A DNA stretch of 59,282 bases, from positions 1 through 59,282 of the forward strand of contig CAZARN010000012.1 of NCBI GenBank assembly GCA_964487565.1, in the 5' to 3' direction. The first letter of the stretch is position 1; each line of letters starts with the position of its first letter. The notes below the pieces were generated by a model. It ran no database searches. It had not been told where the DNA came from and saw only the letters and a list, made by a program, of their open reading frames with translations. The DNA is from Phil1 sp964487565 (GTDB lineage Bacteria > Bacillota > Clostridia > Christensenellales > CAG-138). Positions 34,189-42,918 of this stretch are shown piece by piece. The position numbers and the translations under genes were made by a program.

Positions 34189-35091
34189 ATGAGGATTCTT
34201 GCATCAGACGGTATGGATAAATCCGCCGTGGCCGCGCTTCAGGCGAAGGGTCACGAGGTTGTCGAGCAGTTTTATGAGCCGGAAGAGCTCGCGCGCCAGG
34301 TAAAGGATTACGATATCCTCGTCGTGCGCAGCGCGACCAAGGTCAGGAAGCCCATCATCGACGCAGCGAAGGAAACCGGCAGGCTCAAGCTGATCATCCG
34401 CGGCGGCGTGGGTGTGGATAACATCGATGTGGATTACGCGAAGGCCAACGGCATAGAAGTAAAGAACACCCCGCGCGCTTCCTCAAACACCGTGGCGGAG
34501 CTTGCGCTTGCGCATATGCTTTCCGTCGCGCGCTTCATCTCCATCTCGGGTCATACCATCCGTGAAGGCCAGTGGCTCAAGAAGGATTACAAGGGCATCG
34601 AGCTTGCGGGACGCACCCTCGGCGTGATCGGCTACGGCCGCATCGGCCAGGCGCTTGGCGCAAAGGCTCAGGCGCTGGGCATGAAGGTGCTCGCGTATGA
34701 TATATTCAAGGTGGACAGCCTGGAGAACGCGAACATGAGGTATGTTGAAATGGACGAGCTGCTTGCAAAATCCGATTTCATCTCCGTGCATACCCCCAGC
34801 ATCGACGGCAAGCCCCTCATCAACGCGGAAACCATCGCCAAGATGAAGGACGGCGCGGTGCTCATCAACACCAGCCGCGGCAACAACGTGGACGAGCAGG
34901 CGCTGCTAGACGCGCTCAATTCCGGAAAGCTTCGCGGCGCGGGCCTCGATGTTTTCGCGGACGAGCCGGCCACCAACAAGGCGCTCTATTCCCATCCGCA
35001 TGTTTCCTGCACGCCGCATATCGGCGCACAGACCGCGGAAGCGCAGAAGCGCGTGGGCGCCGAGATCGTTGATATCATCAACGCTTTCTAA
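34189..35091 (+). CDS. serA: D-3-phosphoglycerate dehydrogenase, short form
   Basis: A 300-residue D-2-hydroxyacid dehydrogenase with the NAD site GYGRIGQALGAKA, the GVGVDNIDVDYAKANGI substrate loop, INTSRG and the catalytic His in CTPHIGAQT. It lacks the C-terminal ACT domain, so it is the short type that is usually insensitive to serine feedback. Its place directly after serC supports phosphoglycerate rather than another 2-hydroxyacid as substrate. AAGGAG precedes the ATG. Confidence 0.94.
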   Translation: MRILASDGMDKSAVAALQAKGHEVVEQFYEPEELARQVKDYDILVVRSATKVRKPIIDAAKETGRLKLIIRGGVGVDNIDVDYAKANGIEVKNTPRASSNTVAELALAHMLSVARFISISGHTIREGQWLKKDYKGIELAGRTLGVIGYGRIGQALGAKAQALGMKVLAYDIFKVDSLENANMRYVEMDELLAKSDFISVHTPSIDGKPLINAETIAKMKDGAVLINTSRGNNVDEQALLDALNSGKLRGAGLDVFADEPATNKALYSHPHVSCTPHIGAQTAEAQKRVGAEIVDIINAF

Positions 35092-35109
35092 AAGCAAAAC
35101 CGCAACGCA

Positions 35110-35145
35110 GCGCCCCGCACATTATCTGCGGGGCGCAGCTTTTTT
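35110..35145 (+). terminator. Terminator of serC-serA
   Basis: GCGCCCCGCA / TGCGGGGCGC with a 7-base loop, followed by AGC and T6. Confidence 0.95.
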
Positions 35146-35204
35146 GCAAAAACTTCAGGAAGTTGCGGACGCGGACAGAGCGGAACGGGACCGGAGGCTC
35201 GGGC

Positions 35205-35711
35205 ATGGAAAAAATCATCGCCGGGAAGCGGATAACGCTGATGCCGTACAGGGAATGCGACAGGGAGGATCTGATCGCGCTTTTGACGGATGAGCATATA
35301 TGCAAGACCTACATGATGCCGCCGCTTGAAAGCGAACAGGCGCGCAATGCGATGGCGGACAGGCTGATAGGCGTTTCACATGACGATGCGCATTTTGAAC
35401 GCGGCATTTATGTCGGAGGGAAGCTCATCGGCTTTGTGAACGATGTGGAGACGGGCGCCGACGCGATAGAGCTCGGCTATGCTGTGTCGCCCGCTTTCGA
35501 GGGCCGGGGTTACGCGGGGGAGGCTTTATGCGCCGCGGCGGAAGCGCTGTTCGCGGCGGGCTTCAAACGGATCGCCGCATGCGCGTTCGAGGAAAACGAA
35601 GCAAGCTTCGCCGTGATGCGCAAATGCGGGATGCGTCCGACGGGAGCTGTCAAACAAATCGAGTACCGCGGCGTCATGCACGAATGCCCGTGCTACGCGA
35701 TCGAAAAATGA
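35205..35711 (+). CDS. GNAT family N-acetyltransferase (RimJ/RimL-like)
   Basis: A 168-residue acetyltransferase with the acetyl-CoA loop region YAVSPAFEGRGYAGEAL and the C-terminal FEENEASFAVMRKCGM stretch typical of RimJ/RimL-like GNATs. The target (protein N-terminus or small amine) is not readable. GGAGG at 35194-35198 sets the start; an upstream in-frame ATG at 35163 is in the terminator region and is rejected. It lies just past the serA terminator and probably has its own promoter. Confidence 0.9.
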   Translation: MEKIIAGKRITLMPYRECDREDLIALLTDEHICKTYMMPPLESEQARNAMADRLIGVSHDDAHFERGIYVGGKLIGFVNDVETGADAIELGYAVSPAFEGRGYAGEALCAAAEALFAAGFKRIAACAFEENEASFAVMRKCGMRPTGAVKQIEYRGVMHECPCYAIEK

Positions 35712-35807
35712 CCGCAACGGGTGAACCGCACAAAAGCTCATTCGTGCCTGCGATCCGTATCCGTATAAAAATAAACGCCGCGCTGTTTTTGCGCGGGAGG
35801 ACTTTGA

Positions 35808-36689
35808 TTGAAGAAAGCATATTTCAAATACATACTTTCCGTTGTGCTTTTCGGCATGAACGGAATCATCGCAAGCCGCATCGCGCTTTCAAGCTATGAG
35901 ATCGTGTTTTTCCGCACGATGATCGGCAGCCTTTTCCTCGTCGCGCTTTTCCTTGTCACAGGCGGCAGATTCACCTTGAAAGAGAACCGGCACAAGCTCA
36001 AATACATCGCCGTTTCGGGCGTCGCGATGGGGGCGAGCTGGATGTTCCTGTATGAGGCGTTCAACAGGCTGGGCGTTGGCGTCGCCTCGCTCGTGTATTA
36101 TACCGGGCCGGTGATCGTGATGGCGCTCTCGCCGCTAGTCTTCGGCGAAAAGCTCACCGCTATCAAGCTTATCGGCTTTGGCGCGGTGCTTGCAGGCATC
36201 GTGCTCGTCAACGGCACGCCAAACGGCGGCATTGGCGCCGACCTGTGGGGGATGGTGTGCGGCGCGCTGTCCGCCTGCACATACGCTGTGATGGTCATAT
36301 TCAATAAAAAAGCGAAATATCAAAACGGAATGGAAAATTCTGCCCTCCAGCTTCTGGTGAGCTTTGCTGCGCTTTCGGTCTTCATGGCGGTAAGGGGCGG
36401 TTTCCCGATTGCGGTGGCGCCAGGGGATATCGTATGGGTGCTGATGCTGGGCCTTGTCAATACGGGCTTCGGCTGTTATCTTTATTTTTCATCCATAGGC
36501 AGCCTGCCGGTGCAAAGCGTTGCCGTGTGCGGTTATATTGAGCCGCTGTGCGCGGTCGCGCTTAGCGCGCTGCTGCTTGGCGAGCGCATGAGCGCGGTGC
36601 AGTTTTGCGGCGCGGCGCTTATAATCGGCGGCGCCGTATTCGCAGAAACGGCCGGCTTGAAAAAAGCCACGGGCGATGCCGCGGCATGA
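35808..36689 (+). CDS. EamA/DMT-family transporter (TTG start)
   Basis: A 293-residue membrane protein with ten predicted helices in two EamA repeats. The first domain has NGIIASRIALSSYEIVFFRTMIGSL and the second ends YIEPLCAVALSALLLGERMSAVQFCGAALIIGGAV, both classic DMT features. It is not closely similar to the other DMT protein at 155-1087. The start codon appears to be TTG: GGAGG at 35797-35801 is 6 bases away and there is no ATG in frame nearby. The substrate is unknown. It converges on the SemiSWEET-like gene with a gap of 21 bases. Confidence 0.9.
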   Translation: MKKAYFKYILSVVLFGMNGIIASRIALSSYEIVFFRTMIGSLFLVALFLVTGGRFTLKENRHKLKYIAVSGVAMGASWMFLYEAFNRLGVGVASLVYYTGPVIVMALSPLVFGEKLTAIKLIGFGAVLAGIVLVNGTPNGGIGADLWGMVCGALSACTYAVMVIFNKKAKYQNGMENSALQLLVSFAALSVFMAVRGGFPIAVAPGDIVWVLMLGLVNTGFGCYLYFSSIGSLPVQSVAVCGYIEPLCAVALSALLLGERMSAVQFCGAALIIGGAVFAETAGLKKATGDAAA

Positions 36690-36710
36690 ACGCAAGCCAT
36701 TTGCGCGGCG

Positions 36711-37013
36711 TTACCGCGCAGGCGTTGACTCCTGCGCCATGACGGCCGCCTCGCGCTCCGCATCGAGCCTGTGATTGCGAAACCACAGCGCCGTATCAAT
36801 GCTTATCATGACGAGATTGAGAATATAAAGATATAAGACGAAATCATTGCTGTAAAGAAGCTTGTGAATTATCCCTGATATATAACCGACTGTCACCGCA
36901 AGCTGGAACATAAGGCTTTTGCCGGCGGCGGTGCGCGCTTTGTAGGATTTGTAGATGTTCATCGGCCATGCCGCGCCGAAACAAATAAGCATAACGGCTT
37001 CAAATACGCTCAT
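36711..37013 (-). CDS. SemiSWEET-like PQ-loop membrane protein
   Basis: A 100-residue protein with three predicted helices and one PQ-loop type repeat: FGAAWPMNIYKSYKARTAAGKS, in which the PQ pair reads WP. Bacterial SemiSWEETs of about 90 residues dimerise to form small sugar channels. The size and repeat fit that family or a close PQ-loop relative. The C-terminal 20 residues are charged and cytoplasmic. The gene is divergent from the second GAPDH gene across about 230 bases. Confidence 0.78.
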   Translation of the reverse strand: MSVFEAVMLICFGAAWPMNIYKSYKARTAAGKSLMFQLAVTVGYISGIIHKLLYSNDFVLYLYILNLVMISIDTALWFRNHRLDAEREAAVMAQESTPAR

Positions 37014-37150
37014 ATGATTTCATTCTCCACTTCAAGCGGTATGCGCAGGACGTTTACCGCTTTTTTGCTGCTATTATACCAGATGTGGCGTGTGTTACGG
37101 CGACACATTAAAATATATTGTGTTATTAAAATAACTTAGCCTTTGCGCGG

Positions 37151-37179
37151 TTGACAAAAGCTGTATTCATTGATATAAC
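37151..37179 (+). promoter_or_regulatory. Promoter of the second GAPDH gene
   Basis: A perfect TTGACA (37151-37156) and TATAAC (37174-37179) are 17 bases apart, the strongest-looking promoter among the central-metabolism genes here. The leader is about 60 bases. Confidence 0.75.
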
Positions 37180-37246
37180 CATGTCTTGGGGAAAGATATT
37201 TTCCCAAAAGAAAAAATTATATATTTTCATGGAGGGTAGCAGCCTT

Positions 37247-38266
37247 ATGAGGGTGAAAATCGGCATCAACGGCTTCGGACGCATCGGGAGGGTGGCGCTG
37301 CGCATCGCATCGCAAAGACCGGACGAGATCGAGGTGTGCGGAATAAATCTGCGCAAGGCGGATACGGAATACATGGCATACCTTATGAAGTATGATTCCG
37401 TGTTCGGGCCCTTTCCCGGCGAGATCGGGCGAAGCGAAGACGGAATAAGCATGAACGGCCGAAACATACCGGTTTTCAGCGAGAGCGACGCCGCCGTCAT
37501 CCCCTGGGACAGGTGCGGCGCGCAATACATCCTTGAAACCACGGGCGCGTTCAATACCACTGAGCTTGCAATGGGGCATCTCGCGCACGGGGCAAAAAAG
37601 GTCATCCTTTCCGCACCGGCAAAGGACGAGCAGACACCGACGTTTGTTTACGGCGTGAACCATGAGGAGTATAACGGCGAATATAAAGTTATTTCAAACG
37701 CAAGCTGCACGACAAACTGCCTTGCGCCGCTTGCAAAGATAATCGAGGATAATTTCGGCATCGAACAGGGGCTCATGACGACGATACATTCCGCAACGTC
37801 CAAGCAGAAACCCGTGGACGGCCGCGCGGGGCGCGACTATCGCACGGGAAGATCGGTGTTCAACAACATCATCCCCTCGACGACCGGCGCCGCAAAGGCG
37901 TGCGCGCTCGTTATGCCGGCCCTCAAGGGCAGACTGACGGGAATGAGCTTCCGCGTGCCGGTGAACGATGTTTCCGTGGCCGATCTTACGGCAAGGCTCG
38001 GACGCAGGACGAATTACAATGAAATATGCGAGGCCGTGGAAGCGGCGTCGAAAACATATATGAAGGGCATCGTCGCATACACGCGCGACGAGGTGGTTTC
38101 AAGCGATATGAAGGGCCGCAGCGAGACATGCATATTCGACGAGAAGGCGGGCATAATGCTGGACGATACGTTCGTGAAGCTTATCGCATGGTATGACAAC
38201 GAATGGGGTTATTCGAACAAGCTGCTCGACCTTGCGCAGTATATCGCGGCGGCGGACGCGGAATAA
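37247..38266 (+). CDS. gap: Second glyceraldehyde-3-phosphate dehydrogenase, altered cofactor site
   Basis: A 339-residue GAPDH with GINGFGRIGR, catalytic Cys154 in SNASCTTNC and a complete C-terminal WYDNEWGYSNK. The NAD-selecting Asp (Asp34 in the other copy) is replaced: GINDPF becomes GINLRK, with Leu35, Arg36 and Lys37. Loss of that Asp with basic residues next to it is what NADP-accepting GAPDHs such as GapB show, so this copy may be NADP-dependent or gluconeogenic. GGAGGG at 37231-37236 sets ATG 37247; ATG 37229 precedes that site. A strong promoter and a terminator make it a single-gene unit. Confidence 0.95.
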   Translation: MRVKIGINGFGRIGRVALRIASQRPDEIEVCGINLRKADTEYMAYLMKYDSVFGPFPGEIGRSEDGISMNGRNIPVFSESDAAVIPWDRCGAQYILETTGAFNTTELAMGHLAHGAKKVILSAPAKDEQTPTFVYGVNHEEYNGEYKVISNASCTTNCLAPLAKIIEDNFGIEQGLMTTIHSATSKQKPVDGRAGRDYRTGRSVFNNIIPSTTGAAKACALVMPALKGRLTGMSFRVPVNDVSVADLTARLGRRTNYNEICEAVEAASKTYMKGIVAYTRDEVVSSDMKGRSETCIFDEKAGIMLDDTFVKLIAWYDNEWGYSNKLLDLAQYIAAADAE

Positions 38267-38287
38267 GCAGAAAGCGCGAGCTTCCAT

Positions 38288-38314
38288 GACCGGGCAGGCA
38301 AGCCCGGTCTTTTT
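38288..38314 (+). terminator. Terminator of the second GAPDH gene
   Basis: GACCGGGC / GCCCGGTC with a 6-base loop and T5. Confidence 0.92.
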
Positions 38315-38340
38315 GATGCGCGCAAATGCCTGCCGGACGC

Positions 38341-38370
38341 TTGAAAAAAGGCGCACGGCAAATGTATACT
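38341..38370 (+). promoter_or_regulatory. Promoter with overlapping GTATA/TATAC dyad
   Basis: TTGAAA (38341-38346) and TATACT (38365-38370) are 18 bases apart. GTATA at 38364-38368 and TATAC at 38374-38378 form an inverted repeat over the -10, like the operators of YtrA-type GntR regulators. No such regulator is in the window. Confidence 0.5.
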
Positions 38371-38409
38371 GTATATACGTTACAAAACTGAACAAGAAGG
38401 AACACGCAT

Positions 38410-39627
38410 ATGAAATATGATTTTACTTCGCTCATCGACAGGCACGGCATGGACGCGATGGCTGTGGATCTGCCCGAACAGTTTTCGCCATACAAGGGCG
38501 GGGTCGAGCTGAAGCCCGGTTTCGACATGATACCAATGTGGGTCGCGGATATGAATTTCAGCACCGTGCCGACTGTGGCGAAGGAGATGATCGCGCGCGC
38601 GGAGCACGCTGCGTTCGGCTACTTCGTGCCGACGGATGAATACTTCGGCTCCGTCATCGCCTGGCAGGAGACGCGAAACGGCGTTTCCGGGCTGACGCGC
38701 GAGTGCATAGGGTATGAAAACGGCGTGCTGGGCGGGGTCATCAGCGCTATGCGCGTGCTTTGCTCAACGGGGGACAGGGTGCTGCTCAATTCCCCCACAT
38801 ATATCGGTTTCACGCAATGCCTCAGGAACAACGGATACGATATGGTGCTAAGCCCTCTTTTCCAGGATGAGAACGGCGTCTGGCGCATGGATTTTGAGGA
38901 TATGGAGCGCAGGATAAAGAAGGATAAGATACACACGGCCATTTTCTGCTCGCCTTACAATCCCTGCGGCCGCGTTTGGGAACGCTGGGAGATCGAGCGC
39001 GCGATGAACATATTTGAGGAAAACGGCGTTTATGTAATATCCGACGAGATATGGTCGGATATCATCATGCCGGGCCACAGGCACATACCCACGCAGTCTG
39101 TTTCCGATTATGCGAGAACGCATACTGTGGCGCTTTACGCCCCGTCAAAGACGTTCAACCTTGCGGGCCTTGTGGGCAGCTATCACATCATCTATGACAG
39201 GTATCTGCGCGAGAGGGTCGAGAAGGAAGCCTCGCTTTCGCATTATAATTCCATGAACGTGATGAGCATGCACGCGCTCATCGGCGCATACAGGAGCGAA
39301 GGATACGAGTGGGTGGATGAGCTTTGCCGGGTGCTTGACGGGAACATCGCTTTTGCCTGCTCGTTCATCAGGGAGCGCTTCGAGGGCGTTTCCGTGTTTC
39401 GTCCGGAGGGGACGTATATGCTGTTCCTCGACTGCACGCAATGGTGCGAAAAGCATGCGAAGTCCATCGACGAGCTGGAAAACGCGGGTTACAGGGTGGG
39501 CGTTGTCTGGCAGGATGGACGTGCCTTCCATGGTCCGTGCCATATCCGCATGAATCTTGCCCTGCCGCTTTCCCGCGTGGAGGAAGCGTTCAGGCGGCTT
39601 GACAAATACGTTTTCAACGCGAAATGA
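38410..39627 (+). CDS. PatB/MalY-type aminotransferase, probable C-S lyase
   Basis: A 405-residue fold-type I PLP enzyme. IPMWVADMNFSTVP at the N-terminus is the hallmark of the MalY/PatB branch. The substrate region AAFGYF, CSPYNPCGRVW and the PLP lysine in YAPSKTFNLAGL follow. Members cleave cystathionine or cysteine conjugates to a thiol, pyruvate and ammonia. With the L-cysteine desulfidase gene 3 kb away, it may belong to sulfur amino acid use. GAAGGA precedes the ATG. Confidence 0.93.
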   Translation: MKYDFTSLIDRHGMDAMAVDLPEQFSPYKGGVELKPGFDMIPMWVADMNFSTVPTVAKEMIARAEHAAFGYFVPTDEYFGSVIAWQETRNGVSGLTRECIGYENGVLGGVISAMRVLCSTGDRVLLNSPTYIGFTQCLRNNGYDMVLSPLFQDENGVWRMDFEDMERRIKKDKIHTAIFCSPYNPCGRVWERWEIERAMNIFEENGVYVISDEIWSDIIMPGHRHIPTQSVSDYARTHTVALYAPSKTFNLAGLVGSYHIIYDRYLRERVEKEASLSHYNSMNVMSMHALIGAYRSEGYEWVDELCRVLDGNIAFACSFIRERFEGVSVFRPEGTYMLFLDCTQWCEKHAKSIDELENAGYRVGVVWQDGRAFHGPCHIRMNLALPLSRVEEAFRRLDKYVFNAK

Positions 39628-39667
39628 AAGCCGAGTGAGAATGTATCGCGCCCTGTGCGATAAAAGA

Positions 39668-39687
39668 CGGCCCCCGTTAAGGGGCCG
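39668..39687. terminator. Terminator between convergent genes
   Basis: CGGCCCC / GGGGCCG with a 6-base loop. The tail is CCTTTGTTT on the plus strand and TCTTTTATC on the minus strand. Confidence 0.8.
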
Positions 39688-39719
39688 CCTTTGTTTATCT
39701 GCCGCGTCGCACGGGACGT

Positions 39720-40628
39720 TCAATTGCCGACGAACGGCTGCACGACCTGCACCGCGTATTCCTCGCTGTTGAGCACGAACGCCTGATCCACGTCAAGCGT
39801 TTGGAGCGTATCGTCCGATGCCGTGTATGATAACGTGAGCGCATGCTCCGCACTTGAGGCGGGGATGCCGAAAAACAGCTCCGCGTAATGCTCGGCCGTG
39901 CCGTAGGTCATCACGACGCCGACGTTGTAATTCGCGCCGTCAACCGTGACGTAGCTTCCGGTGATGAGCTTGTACATGTCGGTGCCTTCGGCATAATCCT
40001 CCGCGGCGATGATGCGTATCGCGATGGAGATATAATCGTCCGCAAGTTCGCTCACGCCTACGCTTGTGATGGCGCCGAGCCCGGCGGCGCTGGTGTAGGT
40101 TTGCACGAGGGTGAACGTGCCGAATACAGATTCGATCGTTTCGGGCGAGATATCCTCATGCGCCACAAGCCGCACGGGCATATGCAGCGCGCACTCATCG
40201 AGGAGCCTGTCGGCGTCCTTGAAGCCTGAAAGCGCCGCAAAAGCCGAAGCCGCCGCGGAATAATCGCCCGCCTCATATGCTTCAAGCGCGACGGCATAGG
40301 CCGTCTCTTTTTCACACTCGGCTTTTTTTGCTTTCGCGTCGAGATAGTTTCCGCAAAGACCGAAGGCGTCTGCCGCGGCAACGAAATCCCCGGCTTCCAT
40401 GTAGGCCGTCGCTTCATCATAACTGATGGCGGCGCTGCATTCGTCGATGCGCCCAGCCGCGCCCTCATAGTCGGGTATCGTTTCGTAAATCTTCATCGCC
40501 TCTTCATACCGCTCCTCACCGAACAGCTTTTCGGCAAGCAGGAAACGGATTTTCCCGGCGCATCCGGTAAGCAGCAGCACCGCGGCAAGCATGAGCGCCG
40601 CAACGATCAGCGTTTTTGTTTTTTTCAT
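39720..40628 (-). CDS. Lipoprotein with tetratricopeptide-like repeats
   Basis: A 302-residue lipoprotein: the signal peptide ends LLLTGCAG, so Cys23 is the lipidated residue. Residues about 30-150 hold three or four helical repeats of the form EKLFGEERYEEAMKIYETIPDYEGA, which are TPR/SEL1-like and often seen in surface proteins of Clostridia. The C-terminal 150 residues form a separate beta-rich domain I do not recognise. The function is unknown; a binding or scaffold role outside the cell is an inference. It is convergent with the PatB gene and seems monocistronic. Confidence 0.85.
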   Translation of the reverse strand: MKKTKTLIVAALMLAAVLLLTGCAGKIRFLLAEKLFGEERYEEAMKIYETIPDYEGAAGRIDECSAAISYDEATAYMEAGDFVAAADAFGLCGNYLDAKAKKAECEKETAYAVALEAYEAGDYSAAASAFAALSGFKDADRLLDECALHMPVRLVAHEDISPETIESVFGTFTLVQTYTSAAGLGAITSVGVSELADDYISIAIRIIAAEDYAEGTDMYKLITGSYVTVDGANYNVGVVMTYGTAEHYAELFFGIPASSAEHALTLSYTASDDTLQTLDVDQAFVLNSEEYAVQVVQPFVGN

Positions 40629-40674
40629 GTTGTCCCCCCTGAATGATATAAATCTAATATATCAGCGACATGTC

Positions 40675-40704
40675 AAAAAAAGGTGGGCAGTCAGCCCACC
40701 TTTT
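40675..40704 (-). terminator. Terminator of the kinase operon
   Basis: AGGTGGGC / GCCCACCT with a 5-base loop. On the minus strand it is followed by a T7 run. Confidence 0.95.
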
Positions 40705-40724
40705 ATGCTTTGCATGGTTGGTTT

Positions 40725-42311
40725 TCAGTTGAGCTCAACGCCGCGCCGCGCGAGCGCCGCCGCGGTCTCTTCGGATGAGATAGCCCCGCTGCCGACGACG
40801 CATTTGAGAAAGGCGAGCTTTTCAAGCGCTGAACAGGATGTGATCTTCGCTTCAAGAAGATCAAGCGTCTCAAGGTTCGGGAGGCGTTCTATCCCGTCAA
40901 GCGAGGCGAGGCGGAGTTTCTTGAGGGAAAGGAAAACAAGCGAGCCGGTCGCCGGGAGGGATTCGCATGAGTTGACGAGGGTGCCGCCGACGTCGAGTGT
41001 TTCAAGACCCGGACATGAAGCGAGGCATGTCAAATCCGAAACGTTCGTATCGAAAAGCGACAGCGTGTTGAGCCTTTTGAGGCCCGAAAGCGGCGTTGCA
41101 TCGGAAAGATAGCAATGCATGAAGGCGACGCTTTGCAAGTTCTCAAGCTTCTCGATGCCGGAAATATCGCGCAGCGTCTGATATGATATGATGAGCGAGG
41201 TTATGTTTGGCATGAGCGCAAGATCGGCGAGCGAGGATATATCGCCGCGCGTATATGTATGCGCAGCGCCAAGACCGGCTGAGAACGCATCGCCGTCGGC
41301 TGAAACCTCTGTGCCGAATATGTATAATCCGGTAACGCTTTGAAGCTCCTCGGCCGTCAGCGGCTCGTCCGCGCTCTTGCCGAGCTGAACGCGCGCGGCG
41401 CTCTCGATGAGCGGTTCGGTAAACTCAACGTCCGCGCCGCCGGAAAGCGCCGGCATGATCCTCCCTGCGGCGAAGCCGGCGCACAGGGCGAGCGCGGCCG
41501 AAACGGCAAGCGCCGCCGCAAGACCCGCGCGTGATATATGTACGCTCCTTGCGCGTCCGAGGGCGCGCGCAAGGCTTTTTGCAGAGGGATACCGCCTGTC
41601 GGGAGAAAACGCCGTACAGCGCTTCACGATGCGCCTGAGCGGCTGCGGGATCGCTGCGTCGCGGGAATCGCGCCCGCTCCCCGTGATGAGAAAGCGCAGC
41701 AGCACGCCCGTTGAATATATGTCCGCGCGGCAGTCTGTCTGCGAGAAACCGTATTGCTCCGGCGGGGCGTATACGCGCGTGCCGAAAAACTGCGTGTCGG
41801 CGTCAGCGCCGTCGCTGTATCTGCGCGCGATGTCAAAATCGATCAGCGCGATGCTCCCGTCCGCCTTCACGATGATATTCTCGGGTTTTATGTCGCGGTG
41901 GATCACGGGCGGATCCTGACGGTGCAGACAATCGAGTATGTCGGTAAGCTCGAGCAAAATGCGCACCGCTTCATCCGTGCCTATGCGGCTTTTCGCGTAT
42001 TCGTCAAGCGGCGTGCCTTCGATATACCGCCTGACGGTAATATAAACGCGCTCATCCTCAAAACGGCCGACATATTCCGGCAATGCGCTGTGATGAAGCT
42101 CATTCGGCACGGCGTTTTCCGGTATTTCGGAAAAAACGCTCCTGTCGTAGCATTTGGCGACGAAAAGCTCGTCGGTGCCTCTTTCGCGCACGAGGAATGT
42201 CTCCGTTGCGCGCCCGGAGGAGAGCAGCTCGAGCTGATCGTATTTTTGGAGGAAGTCGGGCGGGTATTCGTCGTGGAATGAGCGCCTGAACTCGTATATG
42301 CCGGCGCTCAT
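40725..42311 (-). CDS. Membrane Ser/Thr protein kinase with extracellular leucine-rich repeats
   Basis: A 528-residue Hanks-type kinase. The kinase domain (about 24-255) has ATP-anchoring Lys53 in FVAKCYD, the catalytic loop HRDIKPEN at 138-145, a DFD (158-160) in place of DFG, and APPEQYG with ADIYSTGVLL. One membrane helix lies at 262-283. The outside part (about 310-528) contains seven or so leucine-rich repeats of the LENLQSVAFMHCYLSDATPLSGLKRL kind. PASTA domains, usual in Firmicute kinases, are absent, so this is not PrkC. The 5' end overlaps the small upstream gene by 4 bases (ATGA). Confidence 0.9.
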   Translation of the reverse strand: MSAGIYEFRRSFHDEYPPDFLQKYDQLELLSSGRATETFLVRERGTDELFVAKCYDRSVFSEIPENAVPNELHHSALPEYVGRFEDERVYITVRRYIEGTPLDEYAKSRIGTDEAVRILLELTDILDCLHRQDPPVIHRDIKPENIIVKADGSIALIDFDIARRYSDGADADTQFFGTRVYAPPEQYGFSQTDCRADIYSTGVLLRFLITGSGRDSRDAAIPQPLRRIVKRCTAFSPDRRYPSAKSLARALGRARSVHISRAGLAAALAVSAALALCAGFAAGRIMPALSGGADVEFTEPLIESAARVQLGKSADEPLTAEELQSVTGLYIFGTEVSADGDAFSAGLGAAHTYTRGDISSLADLALMPNITSLIISYQTLRDISGIEKLENLQSVAFMHCYLSDATPLSGLKRLNTLSLFDTNVSDLTCLASCPGLETLDVGGTLVNSCESLPATGSLVFLSLKKLRLASLDGIERLPNLETLDLLEAKITSCSALEKLAFLKCVVGSGAISSEETAAALARRGVELN

Positions 42312-42748
42312 ATGGAACCTCCGCCTATAAGCGGCAGAGAAAGATCGGAAAGCATCTGTTGAGCCTCGATGAGAGGCATACCGTGCTCAAGACAGTAACA
42401 CACCGCGGCGTCCCGCCTTATGCGCGGATAAAGCGGACTGTGTCCGGCATGGCGAAGGAGGCTTTGGGCAAGCTCGGTATCCGCGTTGAAGCCGAACGCG
42501 AGCTGAAGCACGGTATCGCGCGAAGGGTTGCGCGCGCCGCGAAAGATCTGATGTCCGAAGGAGCGCTCTATCCCGGCGCGGTTGATTATGTGCTCGGGAA
42601 CTTCGCCCTGCCCGCGGCAAAGTGCGCCGATATAAAGGGCGAAGGACGGGGGATCAAGCTCGTCGCTGTTGTGCTCGATAAATTCGCTAACGGAAGGGGC
42701 TTTGAACAGACGCGTCCACAGGACGTCCGTAGAAACTTTCTTCTCCAT
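42308..42748 (-). CDS. Small HTH-like protein coupled to the kinase
   Basis: A 146-residue protein with no firm family. The segment RAGIERSFGHQIFRGARNPSRDTVLQLAFGF looks like an XRE-type helix-turn-helix (helix 2 - turn - recognition helix), and the rest is helical. Start ATG 42748 is chosen because GGAG lies 6 bases before it; the upstream ATG 42760 overlaps that site. Its stop overlaps the kinase start by 4 bases, so the two are made together. A regulator whose activity is set by the kinase is an attractive but untested reading. Confidence 0.8.
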   Translation of the reverse strand: MEKKVSTDVLWTRLFKAPSVSEFIEHNSDELDPPSFALYIGALCRGQGEVPEHIINRAGIERSFGHQIFRGARNPSRDTVLQLAFGFNADTELAQSLLRHAGHSPLYPRIRRDAAVCYCLEHGMPLIEAQQMLSDLSLPLIGGGSI

Positions 42749-42777
42749 AGGCCGCTCCATTGTGATGATTTATGCTA

Positions 42778-42807
42778 GTTATAACATATGTGGCCTGAAT
42801 AATGCAA
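42778..42807 (-). promoter_or_regulatory. Promoter of the HTH-kinase operon
   Basis: Minus-strand TTGCAT (42802-42807) and TATAAC (42778-42783) have an 18-base spacer, giving a leader of about 25 bases. Confidence 0.6.
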
Positions 42808-42872
42808 TAATATACGAAAAATGCACATGCGTCATGTGAATCCGAGAAAACAACAGCACGCCGCGCCAAAGG

Positions 42873-42901
42873 AAAAGCGGCCTGCCGGCCCGGCAAGCCG
42901 C
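42873..42901 (-). terminator. Terminator of the cysteine desulfidase gene
   Basis: GCGGC-GCCGG / CCGGC-GCCGC arms lie 18 bases past the stop. On the minus strand the tail is TTTTCCTTT. Confidence 0.8.
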
Positions 42902-42918
42902 CTGAAAACACATGGGGA

